Shown here: positions 1-9,900 of the stretch, in pieces | Numbering within the stretch: the first letter of the stretch is position 1 | Layout: each line of letters starts with the position of its first letter | NCBI GenBank assembly: GCA_012962365.1 | Contig: DTXR01000521.1 | Location: 1-15,146, forward strand | DNA: 15,146 nt | From: Chromatiaceae bacterium | GTDB lineage: Bacteria; Pseudomonadota; Gammaproteobacteria; Chromatiales; Chromatiaceae | Direction: 5' to 3' | The notes under the pieces: model-generated | Databases searched by the model: none | Told to the model about the DNA's origin: nothing | The model's input: the letters and a program-made list of their open reading frames with translations, nothing else | Translations under genes and position numbers: made by a program

Positions 1-1150
1 ATAGCGGCAAGCAGGGTAGCAAAACGGGCGTTGATCACGCCGGTAGCCACAAACAGCTGGTACAGGTCTCCCGGCATGCGCACGGCATCGAGAATGAAAG
101 GTATGGCCAGATTCACGTTGGCAAACAAGCTGGCCACGCCAGCGGCCATCGACCGTGGGTAGTCGGAAAAATCCAGGGGATAGCCGGAGTGCCACCCGGC
201 AAACAGAACGAAGGTAAGTGTAAACAGTTTGCCGGCATGTGGAAAATTGAAGGAGGCGGGAACAATGACTTCCACAGCAGAATCGGCTTTTCCCGATCAC
301 CGGTATGTCTTGCCACCATCTCCTTGCTCTTCTCCATGAGGATAGGCAGCACCACGAACAGACTGGTCGTGGCAAATGCGGTTATCAAGGCATCCTTGGT
401 ACTCCCCACAACCTCCCGGTAGCTCAGGGGGGTGAGCGCCGTGACGAGTGCCGGTAGCACCCACAGTGACATCACCAGGGATATGGCAACATAGGAATAG
501 ATGTAGACTTCAAGCCGCTGAAATTCGGCAAAGCTCATAGTGCCCGCAGAACTGGCCATGATTGCAAACACCCCCAGCGGGGTCAGTTTCACCACAAAAT
601 TGGCAATGCGGATCAGTGTATCAATCAACAGCCCCATGCCATCGAGAACCTTTTCCTTGTTGGGCACACCGATGAGCGCAACCCCCAGGGCGATGCTGAA
701 CAGCACCACTGCTGGCACCAGGTTATTGGCCAGCACAAAAAAAGGGTTGGAGGGTATGTAGAGGCCGAGAAAATCCACCGGTTGGGTATCAGGCTCATCA
801 AGCGCCGAAAATACCGAGGAAGCATCCCAGTCAGGAAATACCTGCGGAAACAGAAACACCACCGCCAGCGTGACCAGCCACAGCAACAGCAGCATACTGC
901 CGCCTTTCCCGGCGAGCAGTAACGCATCCCTGTAATTCAGCCTGCCCAGACCAAGAATAAGAGACAGCATCACATAGGGCAGTACCGTCATCTGCAGCAG
1001 CTTGATCCAGATGTCTCCGATGACATCCATAAATCCCACGAGTTCGCCAAAGAACAAATCCGTCAATATACCCGCCACCATGGACAGCAGAATCAGGGTA
1101 GACAAACTGACGCGGGGAAACCGTGTTTCCCTGTGATCTGTTGTTGCCAT
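1..1150 (-). CDS. Dicarboxylate/amino-acid:cation symporter (DAACS family), 3' end outside window, apparent frameshift
   Basis: This is a polytopic inner-membrane protein of the sodium/proton-coupled dicarboxylate and amino-acid symporter family. The start is ATG at 1150, preceded by a GGTGA-like ribosome binding site about 8 bases upstream. The uninterrupted frame encodes about 290 residues with many hydrophobic segments. These include the family-like stretches KLLQMTVLPYVMLSLILG and NNLVPAVVLFSIALGVALIG, and DALITAFATTSLFVVLPILM in the region of the first transport hairpin. Near position 276 the homology moves to another frame, which stays open to base 1 and reads EVIVPASFNFPHAGKLF, then FANVNLAIPFILDAVRMPGD. 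The original frame instead runs on as non-homologous residues to a stop near 113. A one-base deletion is the simplest explanation: either a pseudogene or a sequencing error. As recalled, relatives with the SFNFP-AGKL motif often carry a C-terminal solute-binding domain; that part would lie outside the window. The substrate is unknown. It is divergent from the small gene at 1468. Confidence 0.8.
273..280 (-). other. Apparent -1 frameshift in the symporter gene
   Basis: Read on the minus strand, the gene is in its first frame through CTG at 280-278. Family-like sequence resumes as GTG GAA GTC ATT from 275 downward, which is a different frame. One extra base around 276 would join the two into a continuous ILLVEVIVPASFNFP reading. 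The site is not a long homopolymer, so a slippery programmed shift is not obvious. It is either a real inactivating mutation or an assembly or sequencing error. Confidence 0.75.
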
Positions 1151-1467
1151 AGGCTAGATCACCCCGGGAGAACAGTAAATGTCATGGCCATGTGGCTAGA
1201 GTTCCCTGCACTTGAAAGGCTTGCCGGCCCAGTCACCCCTGGCCTCCCTGCCCTTAGTCCAGAATGTTGCCTTGTTGCCAATATATTTTGCGCCACTTCC
1301 CGACGGCACAAGATAGGCTATATCCTGGCCATCCACCTCACCACCCATTCGCGTCAGCACCGCAGACTATGATGCTATCGCAGACCTGCGCTGCCGCACT
1401 GCGCGGTGAGCCCGATTTTGGCAATTGCCCTGCTGGTGTCCAGCGTATGGAAGGAGGCAAAGGACCT
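1151..1467. other. Divergent intergenic region, no recognisable gene
   Basis: This 317-base gap lies between the divergently oriented symporter and the small gene at 1468. It must carry the promoters of both, but no -35/-10 pair is convincing. A TTGCCA at 1275-1280 has no matching -10 at normal spacing, and an AT-rich TAGGCTATATC stretch at 1314-1324 has no clear -35. Two 10-bp perfect palindromes occur: CATGGCCATG at 1183-1192, about 33 bases upstream of the symporter start, and GGCAATTGCC at 1420-1429, about 38 bases upstream of the small gene start. Either could be an operator, but short palindromes also arise by chance. Open frames here have no coding character. Confidence 0.5.
1451..1457 (+). 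promoter_or_regulatory. Strong ribosome binding site of the small gene
   Basis: AAGGAGG is a full Shine-Dalgarno match and ends 10 bases before GTG at 1468. It favours that GTG over the in-frame ATG at 1447, because the ATG lies upstream of the site and has no good site of its own. This is the main argument that the 56-codon frame is a real gene. Confidence 0.65.
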
Positions 1468-1638
1468 GTGACTGTACAAAACCAGATGGGTCATCAATTC
1501 ACCATCAACTTCATGGGTGACTATGTCAATGCCACCAATAAGAAGGTGGACGCCAAACTGGAGGGCGATACCTGGATCGTGACGATCGGCAATGGCGATG
1601 TGTACGAGGTGCCACAGGCGTTCATCGAGGGTGGTTAG
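1468..1638 (+). CDS. Small hypothetical protein, 56 aa
   Basis: I do not recognise the family. The product starts at GTG 1468 and ends at TAG 1636-1638, with AAGGAGG 10 bases upstream of the start. It is small, soluble and free of cysteine. It has no signal peptide or membrane segment. Alternating hydrophobic residues (HQFTINFMGDYVNA, then KVDAKLEGDTWIVTIGNGDV and YEVPQAFI) suggest three or four short beta strands, perhaps a small barrel or a dimerising sheet. The in-frame ATG at 1447 would give 63 residues and is the alternative start. It stands alone between the symporter and the end of recD and is convergent with recD. Coding potential is supported by the ribosome binding site and the regular strand pattern, not by homology. 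No function can be proposed. Confidence 0.6.
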   Translation: MTVQNQMGHQFTINFMGDYVNATNKKVDAKLEGDTWIVTIGNGDVYEVPQAFIEGG

Positions 1639-1646
1639 CAACCAGC

Positions 1647-1667
1647 ACTGTTCATGGCAGTATTTTT
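1647..1667 (+). terminator. Weak candidate intrinsic terminator after the small gene
   Basis: ACTGTT at 1647-1652 can pair with GGCAGT at 1656-1661 across a three-base loop, with two G-U pairs at the loop end. A run of five T follows at 1663-1667. It sits 8 bases after the stop of the small gene. The stem is short and low in GC, so this is only a candidate. No terminator was found for the opposite-strand recD transcript in the same gap. Confidence 0.3.
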
Positions 1668-1722
1668 CAGTGAAACATACGCAGTCTCTTTCTCTCTGCC
1701 GTGATACAGAATAACTTTCAGT

Positions 1723-3528
1723 TCAATATCCTCTATTCAGAAGACGCTCCATCAATCCCGAATAACGGTTGACGCTGCGTCTTACACCCTGTTTCCAAAT
1801 GGTTTCATCCGCCCAAACACTCAACTCGTTCCTGGCGCGGGTGATGCCTGTGTACAGCAGTTCTCTGGAATTGAGGGGCTGATCCGTATCCGGCAACACC
1901 AACGCAACTTTCCCGAACTCCGATCCTTGGGTCTTGTGTACCGTCATGGCATAGACGGCTTCCAGAGACGGCAGGCGTGAAGGACTGAGATAGCGTAGCT
2001 CGTCGCCCCGGGGGAATACCACCCGCAGCCTGCCGTTGTGTTTCATCATCAGCCCCGTATCACCGTTGAACAGATCCAGCTCATAGTGATTGCTTGTCAC
2101 CATAACGGGGCAACCTGAATACCATTTGCCATCCGCAGCGATCAACCCTCTGCGGCGCAGTTGCGCATCAATATAGGTGTTGATCTGCTCCACACCCTGA
2201 TCCCCGCCACGGGTAACGCTTAGTATGCGGAATGCAGATAGCATGTCGAACGCCTGTAATGCATCATGACAGGTCAACAGCGGAACGTAGAATGCCTCTA
2301 TCCAGGTATCGAGCCAGGCATACAGGTCTGTTCCCGGCTGTAAACACAGCGTTTCCGGTTCGCCATTGAGCACACGCCAGCTTTCTTCTGCGTCACCGGC
2401 AATCACTGCCGCGGCCAGTCGGCCGATTCCGCCTTCATCGGAAAAACGCCGGCTGCTGCTCAACAGGCTGAGGTAGTCGGCTTCACGATTGCTCGCATCA
2501 GGGGTTTGAACACCTGCAACTGTCTCCAGCCAGTCTCGTTTGGCCTGGCTGTATCCAGGGTGGGGTCGCGGCGTCAGGTCCGCCAGCACACTGCCGGCTG
2601 ACACGGAAGGCAGCTGGTCGGGATCACCCAGCAGAACCAGCATGGCTTCGGCGGGCAATGCCTGGAGCAGGCGATACATCATGGGCAGATCGATCATAGA
2701 TGCCTCATCCACCAGCAGCAGATCCACCGCCAGTGGATTGTCCGCATGATGCTGAAATTCGTGCTGTCCCGGAATCACCCCCAGGCATCGATGAACAGTG
2801 GCAGCATCCTCCGGGATAGCGGCCATGTCAGCTTTGTCCAGCATACCCTGCGTTTTCAGCCAGTTCTTTGCGGCTATCACAGATTCATTCAGACGCTGTG
2901 CGGCCTTCCCCGTCGGGGCCACCATGGTAATACGCAAGGCATGGTCATGCAGGCGCTGCATGGCTGCCAGCAGCCTGGTAACAGTGAAGGTCTTGCCCGT
3001 GCCCGGCCCGCCGGAGATCACGCTGAAGCGTTGACCCAGGGCGTTGGCCACGGCAAGACGCTGCTGGTCATCGGGCTGGGCATCGGGAAACAGCTGCGCC
3101 AATACCTCTGCAGCCCTGGCTGGAACCAGACCGGCCGGTTGTGCCTGCATTCGCCGCAGCCTGTCGGACACGCCTTTCTCGAATGTGCGGTAGCGCCGAA
3201 GATAGAGCCGCCTGTATTCGAACACCAGGGGCTGCCCGGCTTCTGGCTCCAGACCCCAGTCTGACATTTCCGCCAGCCAGGATTCCAGATCAGGAAAGAC
3301 AAAGCCTCCCTTTCCCGCTTCGTCCTGCCAGTATCGGTTCCCTGCTTCCGCCTCCAGCTTGAGACAACTGTGCCCTTCACGCAACGAGACAGACAATAGC
3401 AGGACACTGTGGAACAGCAGGCTCTGATCCCGCACCGGCAAGTGATTGCACAGGGAATCCGCCAGATAGTAATCGATGGGTTCGATACCCTGCAGTTTCC
3501 GGCGGCAATGCAGGTAACTGTCATACAT
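1723..3528 (-). CDS. recD: Exodeoxyribonuclease V subunit alpha (RecD helicase)
   Basis: RecD is the fast 5'-3' superfamily-1B helicase of the RecBCD complex, which unwinds and degrades double-strand ends before RecA loading. With start ATG 3528 the protein has 601 residues, close to E. coli RecD (608). Visible motifs in order are Walker A GGPGTGKT (173-180), motif Ia VAPTGKAAQ (203-211), the Walker B box VDEAS (about 273-277), GDPDQLPS (301-308), VHKTQGSEF (530-538) and YTGITRAR (559-566). All are intact, so the ATPase should be active. ATG 3528 is preferred because GGAAGG lies 7 bases upstream. ATG 3534 and ATG 3552 are in-frame alternatives. The start overlaps the recB stop by 8 bases (ATGTATGA), pointing to translational coupling. 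It is the last gene of the trxB-aat-bpt-recC-recB-recD row. Confidence 0.96.
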   Translation of the reverse strand: MYDSYLHCRRKLQGIEPIDYYLADSLCNHLPVRDQSLLFHSVLLLSVSLREGHSCLKLEAEAGNRYWQDEAGKGGFVFPDLESWLAEMSDWGLEPEAGQPLVFEYRRLYLRRYRTFEKGVSDRLRRMQAQPAGLVPARAAEVLAQLFPDAQPDDQQRLAVANALGQRFSVISGGPGTGKTFTVTRLLAAMQRLHDHALRITMVAPTGKAAQRLNESVIAAKNWLKTQGMLDKADMAAIPEDAATVHRCLGVIPGQHEFQHHADNPLAVDLLLVDEASMIDLPMMYRLLQALPAEAMLVLLGDPDQLPSVSAGSVLADLTPRPHPGYSQAKRDWLETVAGVQTPDASNREADYLSLLSSSRRFSDEGGIGRLAAAVIAGDAEESWRVLNGEPETLCLQPGTDLYAWLDTWIEAFYVPLLTCHDALQAFDMLSAFRILSVTRGGDQGVEQINTYIDAQLRRRGLIAADGKWYSGCPVMVTSNHYELDLFNGDTGLMMKHNGRLRVVFPRGDELRYLSPSRLPSLEAVYAMTVHKTQGSEFGKVALVLPDTDQPLNSRELLYTGITRARNELSVWADETIWKQGVRRSVNRYSGLMERLLNRGY

Positions 3529-6500
3529 GCTCATGCCTTCCGAACAGCGCATCCAGTTGTGTCAGCAGTTGTTCCGGGAGCGTTCGATGATAGACGCCGG
3601 TAGCCGAACCCGGAGACATACCGCGCAGATAAAAGTAATACACCCCGCCAAAATGACTGGCGGGTTGGTAATCATCAAGATGGGCCTGCAAATAGCGATG
3701 CAAAGCCAGACTGTAGAGCAGATACTGCAGATCATAGAACGACTGGCGCACACTGTTTTCCATCATCGACACATCGTAGTCCTGCAACCGCACACCAAGA
3801 AAATTGGATTTGTAATCCGCCACATAATAGCGCCCCTGCCATTCGAAAATCAGATCGATGAAGCCGTGCATCATGCCCCGCAGCCTGCGTTTTACCGGCA
3901 GTTCGATGGTTGTATCCTGTTCCCGGTGCAACGCGAGAATCCGTTCCAGCTCCCGGACATTGCCCTCCACCATGGGAAAATAGAAAGCCGTCTCCCGCAG
4001 GGTTTGTTCCCATCGCAGCTGTGAAAGCGACAAGCCCGGGGCGAGAGAGGTATCCAGCACTGCCTGCAGCCATGCCACCAGATCATCTGCATCGAAACCT
4101 TCGGGCAATGCCCCAAAGCCCGCCAGCGGTCGTCGCAAGGCTCGCTGCCAATCGGGGTTGGGAAAATCCAGATGCTCGAAGATTTCATGCAGCAGGTTGC
4201 CTGCCAGTGCGCCTGGCGGCAGGGCGAAGCGCAGCTGGCCGGCAGGTTCACGACGAGGTTCCTCGCCCTGATCCCGATCCGGCAGCGTGATACCGCCATG
4301 GCGAAGATTGCGCGTAAGGGCGGAAAAGGAACTGAGCCACCAGTCCCGGCGGATCCTTCCCGTGAATACCGCCGTAGCGAGTTGCTTTTCATCGCCAACG
4401 GTCTGTATTCTGTCTTCCACGGAAAAATCATCCCCGGCTACTTCGATCAGGGCGATATCCTTTTCCCCGGTAGCAAGGCTATCCAGCGACCGTTTCAGCT
4501 CATCCCCGGATGACAGCCCGAGCACCTGCCCCAGGGGGGAGTGCTCGACATCCTTGAACGGCGTACTGCAAACATAGCAGCGGGCAACGGCGCGAGTGAC
4601 CGCCACGTAGAGCAGGCGCACCGTCTCGGCATGACCTTCCTCTCTCGCGAGGCTGGTGATCGCCGTATCCCTGCCCAGCCAGGTCACCGGTGCGCAGGTT
4701 TTCCGGTCGTGGTAGCTGACAACGTCCGCATGGCGGTTACCAGGCTTTACAGGATCTCTGTAGCGCGTGGCGAAAGGGATGAATACCACGGGATACTCCA
4801 GCCCCTTGGCGCCATGCTGGGTCTGGATGCGCAGCAGATCCGCATCGGTTTCCAGACGCAGTTCGGCCTCGATGTTTTCCCCCTCACCCCGAATCTGTTC
4901 CGCCAGCCAGTTCAATAACTGCCGAGGGCTGGAATGCCGCTGACTGGCCTGCTGCAGCAATTCCATGAGATGCAGACTGTTGGTCATGGCTCGCTCCCTG
5001 TCTTGTTCCGGCGGACGATAGAATTGGTGAAACAGGGACAAGGCCATGGCAACGAAGCCCTGTTTCTGCCAGAGACTGCGCAACTGCTGCAGACGTTCAT
5101 GCTGGCTTTCCCAGAAATCCTCGTCTTCATTCATTCGCTGCAGGGTCAGGGCATCGCCACCGAGATAGACGCTGGCCAGCGCCGCCCGCGCCAGGCGTTC
5201 GTCTTCCGGTTCCAGGATGCCAAGCAGCGCTTGGTAAAGTTCAGCCGCCTGCGGGCTGGAAAACAGCTTGTCCCGCAGGCTCAGATACACGCTGGGCAGG
5301 CCAGCCGCTTCCAGCGCCTGCCTCATGTCCTCCGCCTCGGTGCGATCACGCACCAGGATCACGATGTCCCTGGCCTGAACCGGCTTGTCGCCCAGCAGCA
5401 CTTTACCACCGAGCAGGCGGCTGATTTCCGCGGCGCACCAGCTGGCAATCACCGCACGGAATCCGGCCTTGTTACGGTTGTTTTTATCGGCATGATCCTC
5501 ATGGGCAGGAAAATGCACCAATTCCAGCGCGGCAGTTTTGACTGGGTCCTGCAACGGAGTTTCATCACCTCTGCCCGCCGCCTTTACTGCGGTATAGTCG
5601 ATGCCCAACCCGAACACGCCGGCCTCGGGCTGATCCAGGGGTGCGCCGTGAAACAGGCGATTGCCGGCTTGCACCATGGCCGTGGAGGATCGCCAGTTGG
5701 TACCCATGTACCACTGGGCATCGGCATCTTTTCGGGCATTCAGATAGGCAAACACATCCCCACCGCGAAAGGCATAGATGGCCTGCTTGGGATCGCCAAT
5801 TAGATACAGCGCGGTTTCCTGATTTCTCTCCGGGGTGTAGACGGATCGCAGGATACGGTATTGCAGCGGATCTGTATCCTGAAATTCATCTACCAGGGCA
5901 ACCGGATATTCACGGCTCAACACCTCGGCCAGATCACGCCCCGATCTGCCTTCCAACGCTTCGGCCAGCCGTTCCACCAGATCATCAAACCCCATGACCC
6001 GCTGGGCGCGCTTGGCTTTATGAATCAGTTCATTGATGCCGTGAATGCCTTCGGCGACCAGACGATAGGACTGCGCTTCCTGCAATCGATCCGCCAGCTT
6101 GCCCCCCTGTGCCTTGAGCTCTTTGGCGGGCGCCAACCACGCATTGATGGCAGCCTCGCGCCCGGAACGCGCCCAGCGGCGGCCATCGAGAAAAGCACTG
6201 GCCTGCTCCGGCATGAGCGTTTCATCTTCCTGTTCCAGCCAATCCATCAACACCTGCCATTCAAGGCGGCGTTCATCAGCATTCTTGTGTTTTTCCACCA
6301 GCGCATCGAACACCTCCGCCTGATGCTTCTGCAGCTGTTCTTTGCAGACGCGCTTTCCTGAATGCCAGTCACTGCGTATTTCTTCGGGATCAGGCGCGTT
6401 CAACTGCCCCTGCCTTCCGAGCAATTTCCTGAAGCTGGTAAAAAAGCGTTCAGGATCGGGCCACTGCCGGGCTATCTGCATATAGTCCTGTTCGTTTCCC

Positions 6501-6982
6501 GCCAGGCGCCGGTACCAGTCACGCACCGCCTGCAGCAGGATATCGTCCAGCTCCTGTTCCATGCTGGTATCGAAGTCCATGCCCGTGGCGAACGCATGAC
6601 GATCCAGCACCCGGCGGCAAAAACTGTGAATAGTGAATACCGGGGCCTCGTCCAGATACAGCAGGGCACGATGCAGCAAAGGCTGCGCTTCTTCTGCGGT
6701 GTAACGATCACTCAGGACCTGGTAGAAATCATCTGCAGCATCAAACCTTCCCCAGTTCTCCAGGGCATGGCGCAGTTCCCCGGCGATACGGCCGCGCAGT
6801 TCTTCAGTCGCGGCCCGGGTAAACGTCATTACCAAGATGTTGCGCACATCCAGCTGCTTTTCAAGCAGCAGTCGCAGATAGATACGGGTGATGCTGAAGG
6901 TCTTGCCAGTGCCCGCGCTGGCTTCGATGAGTTGGCAGCCCTGCAGGGGCAGGCCGATGATATCCAAGGGCTGCTTGTTCAC
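3521..6982 (-). CDS. recB: Exodeoxyribonuclease V subunit beta (RecB helicase-nuclease)
   Basis: RecB supplies the 3'-5' helicase and the only nuclease site of RecBCD, and it loads RecA after Chi recognition. The 1153-residue product is near the E. coli length (1180). N-terminal UvrD-like helicase motifs are Walker A AGTGKT (23-28), TFTRAATEEL (53-62), FTIHSFCRR (116-124), DEFQDTD (365-371), GDPKQAIYAFRG (397-408), QHGAKGLEYP (722-731) and LLYVAVTRA (790-798). The C-terminal nuclease has H932 in LLHEIFEH, D1043 in GFIDLIFEW, D1056 and K1058 in ADYKSN, and a following LQYLLY. These match E. coli H956, D1067, D1080 and K1082 with a constant offset of 24. The start is GTG 6982, which overlaps the recC stop (GTGA, 4 bases), with AGGAGG 4 bases upstream. 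Neighbours are recC and recD in the usual recC-recB-recD order. ptrA, which lies between recC and recB in E. coli, is absent. Confidence 0.97.
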   Translation of the reverse strand: MNKQPLDIIGLPLQGCQLIEASAGTGKTFSITRIYLRLLLEKQLDVRNILVMTFTRAATEELRGRIAGELRHALENWGRFDAADDFYQVLSDRYTAEEAQPLLHRALLYLDEAPVFTIHSFCRRVLDRHAFATGMDFDTSMEQELDDILLQAVRDWYRRLAGNEQDYMQIARQWPDPERFFTSFRKLLGRQGQLNAPDPEEIRSDWHSGKRVCKEQLQKHQAEVFDALVEKHKNADERRLEWQVLMDWLEQEDETLMPEQASAFLDGRRWARSGREAAINAWLAPAKELKAQGGKLADRLQEAQSYRLVAEGIHGINELIHKAKRAQRVMGFDDLVERLAEALEGRSGRDLAEVLSREYPVALVDEFQDTDPLQYRILRSVYTPERNQETALYLIGDPKQAIYAFRGGDVFAYLNARKDADAQWYMGTNWRSSTAMVQAGNRLFHGAPLDQPEAGVFGLGIDYTAVKAAGRGDETPLQDPVKTAALELVHFPAHEDHADKNNRNKAGFRAVIASWCAAEISRLLGGKVLLGDKPVQARDIVILVRDRTEAEDMRQALEAAGLPSVYLSLRDKLFSSPQAAELYQALLGILEPEDERLARAALASVYLGGDALTLQRMNEDEDFWESQHERLQQLRSLWQKQGFVAMALSLFHQFYRPPEQDRERAMTNSLHLMELLQQASQRHSSPRQLLNWLAEQIRGEGENIEAELRLETDADLLRIQTQHGAKGLEYPVVFIPFATRYRDPVKPGNRHADVVSYHDRKTCAPVTWLGRDTAITSLAREEGHAETVRLLYVAVTRAVARCYVCSTPFKDVEHSPLGQVLGLSSGDELKRSLDSLATGEKDIALIEVAGDDFSVEDRIQTVGDEKQLATAVFTGRIRRDWWLSSFSALTRNLRHGGITLPDRDQGEEPRREPAGQLRFALPPGALAGNLLHEIFEHLDFPNPDWQRALRRPLAGFGALPEGFDADDLVAWLQAVLDTSLAPGLSLSQLRWEQTLRETAFYFPMVEGNVRELERILALHREQDTTIELPVKRRLRGMMHGFIDLIFEWQGRYYVADYKSNFLGVRLQDYDVSMMENSVRQSFYDLQYLLYSLALHRYLQAHLDDYQPASHFGGVYYFYLRGMSPGSATGVYHRTLPEQLLTQLDALFGRHEHV
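3536..3541 (-). promoter_or_regulatory. Ribosome binding site that sets the recD start
   Basis: GGAAGG on the minus strand ends 7 bases before ATG 3528 but only 1 base before ATG 3534, and it lies inside a frame started at 3552. Spacing therefore supports 3528. The site is within the recB coding sequence. Confidence 0.5.
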
Positions 6983-9900
6983 AAGTCCTCCTCGGTACGG
7001 CTGGCGTACAAAGGCGGGTAGACCTCATCGAGCAGTTCGGCTGGCAGGTCTTCCCAGGACGGGGGGTCCGGCCAGAACCAGTGGTAATAAGGATCATAGG
7101 CAGGGCCACGCTGGTTGTAACCGTCGGTCCAGAATGCAGAGAACTTCCAGGGTTCGTCCGCCAATGAGGCAACCCAGATCCTGCCCAGTTCGGCACCACA
7201 CAGCAATGGTTGGCGGCGGCCCTGCCGCCACACTGCCACAAGCTGTCCCAGCAGTTCTTCGGCGTTGGCCACTGGATGAAGCACGATCTGGGAGAACCTG
7301 TCGGCCTTCCTGCCATGCCGGAAAATTCCCCTGGTGACTATCCCCTTCCTCGCACCCGGCAGACAGTGCGCAAACAGATGATGCAGCCACAGGCGCATGT
7401 CGTCCTTGCCCTTGGCGCTGGCCAGACGATAGAACAGCAATTCATCTCCCGCCCATGGCAGTGTCGCCGAAAGCCGGATTTCACCCAAGGCAAGCTGTGC
7501 ATGCTCCGCCGTTATATCGGCTGCTCCTTTTTGCGCAACAACTGCAGCAAAGTCATCGGCCTGCTGGCGCCATTCCTGCAGCATGTCCCCGGTGAGCGGG
7601 TTTTCCGGCAGGTGGCCGCTGAGTCTCGCCTGGTGCAGAAGGACTTCCTCATCTTCATCTTCGATACGGCATTGCACCAGCTGCTGCTGCAACAGGTAAC
7701 GATCCAGATTGTTGGCGGTGAACGGCTCATGATCCTCTGGCCCGCCATGCTCATCGGCTCCCAGGTACAGGCCCAGTCGCTGATTGGCGAAGTACCTCGG
7801 CGGATGTTCGAAGAAGCGCAACAGGGTTTCCAGCTGCAGTTCCTGCTTGTCATCGTCTTCGACTGTAAGTGAAACGCTGTTGCTCCGCCCTGCGTGACTT
7901 TGCAGCAATGCCAGCCAGCCGGCATCAAACGAATGGAAGGCGGCCCCTCTGCCGCTTTCCGGCAGGTAGTTCTTCCGGCTGAAAGGCTGTAGGGGCAACT
8001 GGATGATATCTGTTGCCTCATCAGAAAGTTTCCAGCCATAACCCTGTTCGAGATAGTCCATCAACTCCCGCAGCACCAGGGACGGTTCACGGGCCTGGTT
8101 GGTTCTGATGTCCCGCCCCTGGTAGCTCAGATAAAGTTTTTCCCTGGCGGAGATCAAGGTTTCGAGAAAGAGGTAACGGTCATCACCGCGCAGGGAGCGA
8201 TCCCCCGGCCGCGGCAGTTCTGTGGTCATGAGGTCGAAGCCCCGCTGGGGTCGCTGGCGGGGAAACGCGCCGTCGTTCAACCCCAGCACGGCGATAATAC
8301 GGAAGGGCACACTGCGCATGGGGATCATGGAACAGAAGCTCACCTGCCCCACCAGGAACTGCCTTCCCGGTTCAGGTCGGGAAAACCCTGCGCGCAGCCA
8401 GTCGCGGATCACCGGCAGGGGGATTTCCTGATCGAAGCCGGCAGCCTGGGTGTGCTCCCCCAGCTCGTCGATGGCGCTGGTGATGATCTGCTGAGCCTGT
8501 TCATCTTCGCTGTTCAGGCTGAACAGCCATTCCTGCATTTCCAACAGCAAGGTCTGCCAGGCAGTAGCGCTGCGTGGTTTGCCCAGCTTCAACGCATAGC
8601 TTTTCAGTCCATCGATCAACTGCAACAGCCTGCCCAGCAACAGCGCCTCTTCCCCTTCCACATCCGGAAGCAACAGGCGGCCATCGTAGATCACGGATTC
8701 GTGGCCCCAGGCAAACCCAAGCATCAAGCGCTCCAGCCCCTGCTGCCAGGTATAGCTGGCAGAAGGATGTTCGACCTCCAGTATCTGACGCTTGTGCCTG
8801 TCATCCAGCCCCCAGTGCACGGCGGCATGTTCCAGCCAGCCCTCGATTGCGGGCAGATCATCATCGGTGAGGCCAAACTGTTTCTGCACCGACGGCAGGC
8901 GCAACAGGCTCAGGATCTGGGAAACCTGGAAACGACTGTCCGGCAGATCCAGCAATTTGGCGAACGCCGCCACCAGCGGTTCTTCATCCCGCAAGGCGCG
9001 GTCGGCGATGCTGCAGGGCAAGGTGAGCGCATCGTTCTCCCCGCCCCAACCGCTGCCGAACACGGCCTGAACCGCAGGCGCATAATCTTCGATCTGGGGG
9101 CAGGTCACCAGCACATCGGCGGGCGTCAGACTGGCATCTTCATTGAACTGGTGCAGCAGCCAGTCGTGCAGACCCTGTACCTCCCGCAGGGCGGAATGCG
9201 CGGATACCAGCGTGATGCTGTCGTCACGCAGTTCCCGAGGCTGTCGCCGGGCATCGTCCAGTCTGAAGATGTCCATCTGCAAATGATGCAGCAGCGTATC
9301 CGCAGACGCAGACTGCAAGGGAGGGTCGAACGCAGCATATTCGGTCGTGGGCTGTTCCTGAAGCAGGGACAGAAACTCCCTTCCCTGAGCACCCAGGTTG
9401 CCCAGTAGGGGATTGATCTCCAGCTCCTGTTCATCACTGCCCAGCCAGCGGCTCAGTTGTTTCTCGCTGCGGGCATCACCCCAGTATTCGACACAGGGGT
9501 TGAGCTGAAAAAGGTGCACCTGGGTGTGCTGCGCCACCTTTCCCAGAAATGCCAGCCACAAGGGCGCCAGGGCATTGATACCGAAGATGCACAGGCGCTG
9601 GGGCAACGCGATGGCATTGTCCAGCTGTGCCACGGTTCGCCGCAGCAGCCGCAGGGGATGGGAAGGCTCGCCGGCTACCAATTGCTGCCACAGAAAAGCC
9701 TGCCAGTGAGGCGTCTCTCCCCTGTCCCATTCTTTGATCCAGTCAGGCCGGTAGATCAAGTACTGTTCGAACAGGTCCGCCAGCTCCCGGGCGAGCTGGA
9801 AACGCAGGCTGTCGGCATTCCCCGGCGTTTTCTGCCAGTAGTCGCTGGCTTCCCGGCACAGGGGATTGCCGCTAACCACGGGATCGGCCAGCAGCACATA

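Noticed and set aside
1264..1467. An N-terminal extension of the small gene to the upstream ATG at 1264
   Set aside because: The extension has non-coding-like composition, and the strong AAGGAGG at 1451-1457 points to the internal GTG start.
3529..3552. recD starting at ATG 3552 or ATG 3534
   Set aside because: The extra residues are not part of the family N-terminus as I know it, and only ATG 3528 has the GGAAGG site at good spacing. The choice is not certain.
4784..4816. The RecB motif reading QHGAKGLEYP instead of the E. coli IHKSKGLEYP
   Set aside because: HGAKG occurs in other UvrD/AddA-type helicases as I recall them, so it is ordinary variation and not a sign of lost function.
4934..5803. 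Long plus-strand open frames opposite recB (also 8452-9408 opposite recC)
   Set aside because: These are shadows of the recB and recC reading frames; their predicted proteins have no family-like motifs.
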